Positions 6,115 through 8,835 of a stretch of 8,835 nucleotides of DNA are shown here, in pieces. Origin of the DNA: Ruminococcus sp. AF31-8BH (lineage in GTDB: Bacteria; Bacillota; Clostridia; Lachnospirales; Lachnospiraceae); NCBI RefSeq assembly GCF_003460605.1, contig NZ_QTVN01000031.1:2080-10914 (forward strand), written 5' to 3'. Below the pieces are notes generated by a model. It had not been told where the DNA came from, did no database searches, and saw nothing but the letters and a program-made list of their open reading frames with translations. Every line of letters starts with the position of its first letter. Position 1 is the first letter of the stretch. A program made the position numbers and the translations under genes.

Positions 6115-6912
6115 TCACAGTTCTTCCATCCTTCCCATCTTCAGCGCCATAACAAGAGTTCCGGCTGCCATCACAAAGACACCAATTTCAATCACATAGA
6201 TGGGAAGAAGCACCGGACCTGCCACGGCAAAGAAGTCCACGATAAAATGAATCTCATATGCAAGAACCGCTGTAAAAGCCGCTGTTCTGCATTTGCCTGC
6301 CTTTACCGCCCGGTAGATCAGCAGTGACAACCCGATATGCAGAATGATGGCACTGATTCTTTCGATTCCGCTTACAAAAAAGAGTGGTGCCGGTGTTGTC
6401 CATAGGGCCGACAGCTGTGACACGGTCTGGTTTGCAGACTCAGCAGGAAGTGCCGCCAGCGTATTCTGCATGGCTCCGCTGTTGATCATCAGCATGGACA
6501 CAAGATTGCTGATTCCGGAGAGTCCTCCGAGCAGAATGGCCTCCACACCGCCATGCCCGATTCCATACATCAGTGCATTTGGAAAATCCAGCCATTTCTT
6601 CATCCAGAACTTCATGGCAATCAGTCTTCCGGTCTCTTCAAAAACCGCTGCAGCCAAAGCCGCGTACACATAGTAAAGCCATGGCCTGCTCTGTGCGTTC
6701 AGTCCGCAGAACTGAATGACAAGAACATGCAACAGCTGCTCCAACAGCATGGCAAACAGCAGATAGGTTCCTGCCCCGATAAAGAACGAGGAAATCCTTG
6801 CCTTAAGCTTCACCCTTCCTGCAATGAACAAAGCAATCGGTACCCCCATCGAGAGGACAACGGAGCAGATAACTCCCGCTATCGCCAGACCTGATATTGT
6901 GTTCAATTCCAT
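6115..6912 (-). CDS. YhfC-family intramembrane metalloprotease
   Basis: A 265-residue polytopic membrane protein with about seven hydrophobic segments. Family motifs are clear: FEETGR (91-96, glutamate pair Glu92-Glu93), GIGHGGVEA (117-125, His120), SGIERISAIILH (181-192) and YEIHFIVDF (219-227, His222). The EExxR and histidine pattern is that of the YhfC group, distant relatives of CPBP/PrsW-type membrane proteases, which cleave substrates within the membrane. ATG at 6912 is used because GGAGG is 7 nt upstream; the open frame extends 18 codons further without support. It is the last gene of the DUF6442-XRE-membrane protein operon and is followed by a strong terminator. The gene is GC-rich compared with its surroundings (36 of 60 bases at 6421-6480 against 20 of 60 at 3781-3840), so it may have a different origin. 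Confidence 0.85.
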   Translation of the reverse strand: MELNTISGLAIAGVICSVVLSMGVPIALFIAGRVKLKARISSFFIGAGTYLLFAMLLEQLLHVLVIQFCGLNAQSRPWLYYVYAALAAAVFEETGRLIAMKFWMKKWLDFPNALMYGIGHGGVEAILLGGLSGISNLVSMLMINSGAMQNTLAALPAESANQTVSQLSALWTTPAPLFFVSGIERISAIILHIGLSLLIYRAVKAGKCRTAAFTAVLAYEIHFIVDFFAVAGPVLLPIYVIEIGVFVMAAGTLVMALKMGRMEEL

Positions 6913-6931
6913 CTTTATACCTCCCTGATTC

Positions 6932-7234
6932 TCAAAAAATTCCTTTATTGTATTTGAACTGTCCATACAATATAAAGCCTAATCCGACAATAACTGCTGG
7001 AAGAATGATATAATCTATAATTATTTCACTCCAAAACGAAACAATAAAACCTAATACAAGAGATATTCCTATAATCAGCGTTCCTGTGCCGACTGTTTTT
7101 CCATACTTTGGTATATCTTCTTCCTTTACTTTTCGCCTATTATAAGAGTGAATTGTGCTGATATTGCCTTTGATATTTACAATTCCCACAACAGATATGA
7201 ACACTCCCAAAATCAACATTATAATATTTTCCAT
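6932..7234 (-). CDS. 100-aa membrane protein, function unknown
   Basis: A 100-residue protein with three hydrophobic segments (about 4-20, 48-66 and 71-92) and a charged cytoplasmic-type loop containing HSYNRRKVKEEDIPKYGK (about 29-46). The loop pattern, YNRRKV..ED.PKYG followed by a glycine-rich helix, looks like a conserved small Bacillota membrane family, but I cannot name it with confidence. ATG at 7234 follows AGGAGG by 5 nt, and the gene starts 9 nt after the XRE regulator stop codon, so the two are co-transcribed. Its own stop is 19 nt before the YhfC start. A role as partner or target of the YhfC protease is possible but speculative. Confidence 0.75.
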   Translation of the reverse strand: MENIIMLILGVFISVVGIVNIKGNISTIHSYNRRKVKEEDIPKYGKTVGTGTLIIGISLVLGFIVSFWSEIIIDYIILPAVIVGLGFILYGQFKYNKGIF

Positions 7235-7243
7235 AATAACCTC

Positions 7244-7450
7244 CTAAAAATAGAATAGTTCCTCAAATTTTTTGTCCAATGCAATACAAAGAATTAGAGC
7301 CAATTTTGCAGTTGGATTAAACTGTCCTGTTTCAATAGAACTAATGGTATTTCTTGATACCCCTACCATTTCTGCAAGCTGAGCTTGAGAAAGATTTGCT
7401 TCTGTGCGAACTTCCTTTAAGTGATTTTTCAGTTGTAATTGTTCTTTCAT
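7244..7450 (-). CDS. XRE-family helix-turn-helix regulator (YozG-like)
   Basis: A 68-residue DNA-binding protein made up almost entirely of one Cro/CI-type helix-turn-helix. The scaffold LSQAQLAEMVGVSRNTISSI (20-39) is canonical, followed by ETGQFNPTAKLALILCIALDKKFEELF. There is no sensor domain, as usual for this short group. The start overlaps the DUF6442 stop codon (ATGA, 7447-7450), with a GAGGTG just upstream. Such regulators are typically paired with a small membrane protein, which may control them. The operon promoter carries two direct repeats that are the obvious candidate binding sites for this protein, implying autoregulation (inference). Confidence 0.92.
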   Translation of the reverse strand: MKEQLQLKNHLKEVRTEANLSQAQLAEMVGVSRNTISSIETGQFNPTAKLALILCIALDKKFEELFYF

Positions 7451-7776
7451 ATTCTCACCTCTAAAAGATGGCTAACAAATCCAACAAATGCCAAAATGGA
7501 AAGCACAAAAAACAGAACAGTCAAGACCAAATCGCTCTTTCGCTTCATTTTGATAAAACGAACTAACCATTGTGTTGCAATAATGCTGAAGTATATAACC
7601 CACGGACTGTAAATCATAGTATGAGCAAGCACAGAAGATAACAGCGAAAGCAAACAACACACTAAAGCACCAACTCTGCTTGCGTGACTTCCGGCTTGAT
7701 ATACCACTTCCATTTCAGCCAAGTCCTTATTGCGATGTTCTTTTCTGCTTGCATTTAATATTTCGTCCTTTTTCAT
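7447..7776 (-). CDS. DUF6442-family membrane protein
   Basis: A 109-residue protein that opens with a soluble stretch MKKDEILNASRKEHRNKDLAEMEV, typical of the DUF6442 family (pattern EIL..SRKE..N.D..E.EV), and continues with three hydrophobic segments (about 34-50, 56-73 and 82-104) separated by a basic FIKMKRKSDL loop. Family proteins are usually encoded directly upstream of a short XRE regulator, exactly as here, which suggests a sensor or anti-regulator role at the membrane. ATG at 7776 follows GGAGG by 7 nt. It is the first gene of the four-gene operon. No biochemical function is established to my knowledge. Confidence 0.8.
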   Translation of the reverse strand: MKKDEILNASRKEHRNKDLAEMEVVYQAGSHASRVGALVCCLLSLLSSVLAHTMIYSPWVIYFSIIATQWLVRFIKMKRKSDLVLTVLFFVLSILAFVGFVSHLLEVRI

Positions 7777-7787
7777 AAAAACACCTC

Positions 7788-7838
7788 CATGCCAAGTTTT
7801 CTTTGCATATTTTAATTATACACATACCAAGTTTTCTT
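7788..7838 (-). promoter_or_regulatory. Direct-repeat operators at the DUF6442-XRE promoter
   Basis: Two copies of AAGAAAACTTGGYATG occur on the minus strand at 7823-7838 and 7788-7803, identical in 15 of 16 positions and 35 bp apart start to start. The upstream copy begins inside the -35 box and fills most of the spacer. The downstream copy lies just after the expected transcription start and overlaps the ribosome binding site region. Each contains the symmetric core AAGAAAACTT with AAG and CTT arms. Position and duplication suggest a repressor site, most simply for the XRE protein of this operon. Confidence 0.55.
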
Positions 7839-7843
7839 GTCAA
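7815..7843 (-). promoter_or_regulatory. Consensus sigma-A promoter of the DUF6442 operon
   Basis: TTGACA (7838-7843) and TATAAT (7815-7820) match the consensus in all 12 positions with the ideal 17-bp spacer. Transcription should start near 7808, giving a leader of about 30 nt before the DUF6442 start codon. Confidence 0.88.
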
Positions 7844-7933
7844 TAGAGTCATAAAAAAGTTACAACCGATATAAGAGATAACTTTTCTAGCACTTCGATT
7901 ATACTCACGACTTAATGACTTCTTGAATACTTG

Positions 7934-7979
7934 CCGAAAAAGAAAAACTGCCATCGGTTTGACAGCAGTTCTTCTTCGG
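7934..7979 (-). terminator. Imperfect terminator hairpin after the TnpV remnant
   Basis: On the minus strand CCGAAGAAGAACTGC pairs with GCAGTTTTTCTTTTTCGG, leaving a 13-nt loop and a bulged lower stem. The core AACTGC/GCAGTT is perfect and the descending arm is itself T-rich, as in many clostridial terminators. It begins 10 nt after the TAA of the TnpV-like relic. Confidence 0.5.
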
Positions 7980-7989
7980 TTGGTATCCG

Positions 7990-8127
7990 TTAGGAATACA
8001 CAATATCATTCAATACAATCTCATCGGCACAGGCTCGAATGTTATTCATCAATCCTATCCATCTCATCATATCCGTTGCTTTCAGTTCTTCCGTTACACC
8101 CTGCTTAAACGCTATTTTTTGCCCTTT
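7990..8127 (-). pseudogene. TnpV-like transposon protein, C-terminal remnant
   Basis: The minus strand reads about 45 codons to a TAA at 7990-7992. The sequence includes QGVTEELKATDMMRWIGLMN, then NIRACADEIVLNDIVYS. TnpV proteins, first described from Tn4451-type mobilizable transposons, end in a very similar way: GVTE.LKA..QM.WV..MNNIRN.A.EIV...LIY. The usual N-terminal two thirds of the roughly 110-130-residue family are missing, replaced upstream by a terminator (8155-8192), and there is no start codon before the DMM residues. The function of TnpV in transposition is not clear. It marks this stretch as decayed mobile-element DNA. Confidence 0.65.
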
Positions 8128-8154
8128 AATTGTGGTATTACTTATAGCAAAGCA

Positions 8155-8192
8155 CAAAAAAGGCCCAAAAGGGCACTTTCCCTTTTGAGCCT
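8155..8192 (-). terminator. Strong rho-independent terminator
   Basis: On the minus strand AGGCTCAAAAGGG pairs with CCCTTTTGGGCCT over 13 bp with one G-T pair and a 6-nt AAAGTG loop, and a T-run follows. It would end transcription coming from the HxlR and ParB-remnant region. On the plus strand there is no T-run, so it acts on the minus strand. Confidence 0.85.
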
Positions 8193-8268
8193 ATACACTT
8201 TATTAGCTAACGTATTTTGCTTTCATTTTTCCGCATGGTCATGAGGCTTTTTTCTCTTAAATCGCATT

Positions 8269-8432
8269 CTATGAATCCTCAGATTGTTCTTTCTGTTCTT
8301 CAATAATTCGTTCTGTCGCTTTATGGATCTTTCACTTGAAACGGATGCTCTTTGAATGGACGAAGACGCTCAATCCCGATTTTTCGTTCTCTGCGACTTC
8401 CCAATAAACTGGAATTGTTCAAGCTTTTCAAA
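8269..8432 (-). pseudogene. ParB-like protein relic with internal deletion
   Basis: From about 8429 to the TAA at 8321-8323 one frame reads SSLLGSRRERKIGIERLRPF, then KEHPFQVKDP. This is the N-terminal ParB/Spo0J entry strand, where PF..HPFQV is a hallmark of ParB-like nucleases of mobile elements. A second frame, shifted by one position, then reads KATERIIEEQKEQSEDS to a TAG at 8269-8271, and looks like the C-terminal tail of the same or a neighbouring gene. Nothing of the central ParB domain survives, so an internal deletion near 8321-8326 is the simplest reading. A TAG at 8430-8432 closes the upstream side; no start codon is present. The 76 nt between this relic and the terminator hold no supported gene. 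Confidence 0.55.
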
Positions 8433-8443
8433 TACTAACGTCC

Positions 8444-8776
8444 TTAATTCTGTTCAATAATTGATTTATAGTAGTTACCAAAGTCAGCAAGTGAATTAAC
8501 AATTGGAAGCATTTTTGTTCCGAGTTCCGTTAAGCCGTATTCAACTCTTGGTGGCTGCTCATGGTAATCGTGGCGATATGCCAGTCCATCACTCATCATT
8601 TGTCTTAAACTATCTGTCAAAACCTTTTGTGAAATACCATCTATACTTCGTTGTAGCTCATTGAATCTCCATGGACGCTCTTTCAAGTTACGCAAAATCA
8701 GCAGTTTCCATTTTCCTCCGATGAGAGATACTGCTGTTGCAACTGGGCATTCCGGTAATTCTTCTTTTGTTCGCAT
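8444..8776 (-). CDS. HxlR-family winged-helix transcriptional regulator
   Basis: A 110-residue DNA-binding protein, the standard length for the family. The signature runs from CPVATAVSLIGGKWKLLILR (10-29) through RPWRFNELQRSIDGISQKVL (34-53) to the wing at about residues 72-85 (EQPPRVEYGLTELG). The conserved cysteine Cys10 just before the GGKW motif is the redox or aldehyde-sensing residue in characterised HxlR/YodB relatives, so a reactive-electrophile sensor is plausible. ATG at 8776 is the only sensible start; the ribosome binding site is weak. An inverted repeat sits directly upstream. The gene is intact, although the DNA downstream is decayed. Its target could lie divergently beyond the window edge, as HxlR regulators often control a neighbouring oxidoreductase or efflux gene. 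Confidence 0.9.
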   Translation of the reverse strand: MRTKEELPECPVATAVSLIGGKWKLLILRNLKERPWRFNELQRSIDGISQKVLTDSLRQMMSDGLAYRHDYHEQPPRVEYGLTELGTKMLPIVNSLADFGNYYKSIIEQN

Positions 8777-8783
8777 AATTCTC

Positions 8784-8805
8784 GTCGAGTAGACTTTGTC
8801 TCGAC
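8784..8805. promoter_or_regulatory. Inverted repeat in the hxlR-type gene leader
   Basis: GTCGAG (8784-8789) and CTCGAC (8800-8805) are perfect inverted arms around 10 nt, and the symmetry continues imperfectly inward (AGAC against GTCT with a 2-nt offset). It is 8 nt from the start codon. It could be an autoregulatory operator or an RNA hairpin that hides the ribosome binding site. A TATGAT at 8822-8827 is a possible -10 box; its -35 would be outside the window. Confidence 0.45.
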
Positions 8806-8835
8806 TTTTTCACATCCTTTCATCATATATTGTTT

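Noticed and set aside
5937..6152. Plus-strand 71-codon frame
   Set aside because: Antisense to the YdbC relic and passes through the YhfC terminator; translation has no family features.
6344..6894. Two overlapping plus-strand open frames of about 110 codons
   Set aside because: Shadows of the GC-rich YhfC gene; GC-rich coding DNA leaves few stops on the other strand.
7788..7838. Direct repeats as the start of a CRISPR array
   Set aside because: Only two copies, 16 bp long, overlapping a promoter and ribosome binding site.
7727..7954. Minus-strand 75-codon frame across the DUF6442 promoter
   Set aside because: It runs through a consensus promoter, the operator repeats and the DUF6442 start codon. 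The stretch SLSREYNRSARKVISY looks mildly protein-like but matches no family I know.
8230..8273. Possible 14-codon peptide beginning MRFKRKK
   Set aside because: No ribosome binding site, lies in decayed sequence behind the ParB relic, too short to support.

Overview
The window looks like the chromosome of a low-GC Gram-positive Clostridium-type bacterium (Bacillota, most likely Lachnospiraceae or a near relative). The grounds are strong GGAGG ribosome binding sites, AT-rich coding sequence, an energy-coupling-factor (ECF) transporter, a DUF6442/XRE pair, and remnants of genes typical of clostridial mobile elements (TnpV, ParB, YdbC/PC4). All convincing genes lie on the minus strand, so transcription runs from high to low coordinates. 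The genus assignment is inference.

Right end (8444-8835): a complete HxlR-type winged-helix regulator with an inverted repeat in its leader. Below it (7934-8440) is a gene graveyard: a ParB-like N-terminal piece with an apparent internal deletion, a strong terminator, and the C-terminal third of a TnpV-like transposon protein with its own hairpin. These look like the decayed edge of an integrative or mobilizable element.

6045-7843: a compact four-gene operon, DUF6442 membrane protein - XRE regulator - 100-aa membrane protein - YhfC-family intramembrane metalloprotease. It has a consensus promoter (TTGACA, 17 bp, TATAAT) at the top with two near-identical 16-bp direct repeats, and a good terminator at the bottom. 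The protease gene is visibly richer in GC than its neighbours. Directly after the terminator is a 5'-truncated YdbC/PC4 ssDNA-binding protein gene (5845-6039), followed by its own hairpin.

4284-5767: an orphan plus-strand coding tail, a YjaB-like GNAT acetyltransferase, a 51-codon tail of a lost methyltransferase lying in frame behind the GNAT stop codon, and an intact class I SAM methyltransferase.

807-4287: the centrepiece, a tightly overlapping four-gene operon encoding an ECF importer: S component (MptD/Trep_Strep type), EcfT, a fused double ATPase EcfA-EcfA', and a cytoplasmic protein resembling the ZinT/AdcA C-terminal metal-binding fold. A candidate promoter overlaps the end of the methyltransferase gene. 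The roughly 130-nt leader contains two mutually exclusive hairpins plus a short palindrome, which suggests leader-level control of this transporter.

Left end (1-659): a frameshifted, N-terminally truncated DUF6544-like gene and a small two-helix membrane protein.

No rRNA, tRNA or CRISPR array was seen. Family assignments are by eye from sequence motifs; no searches were run.
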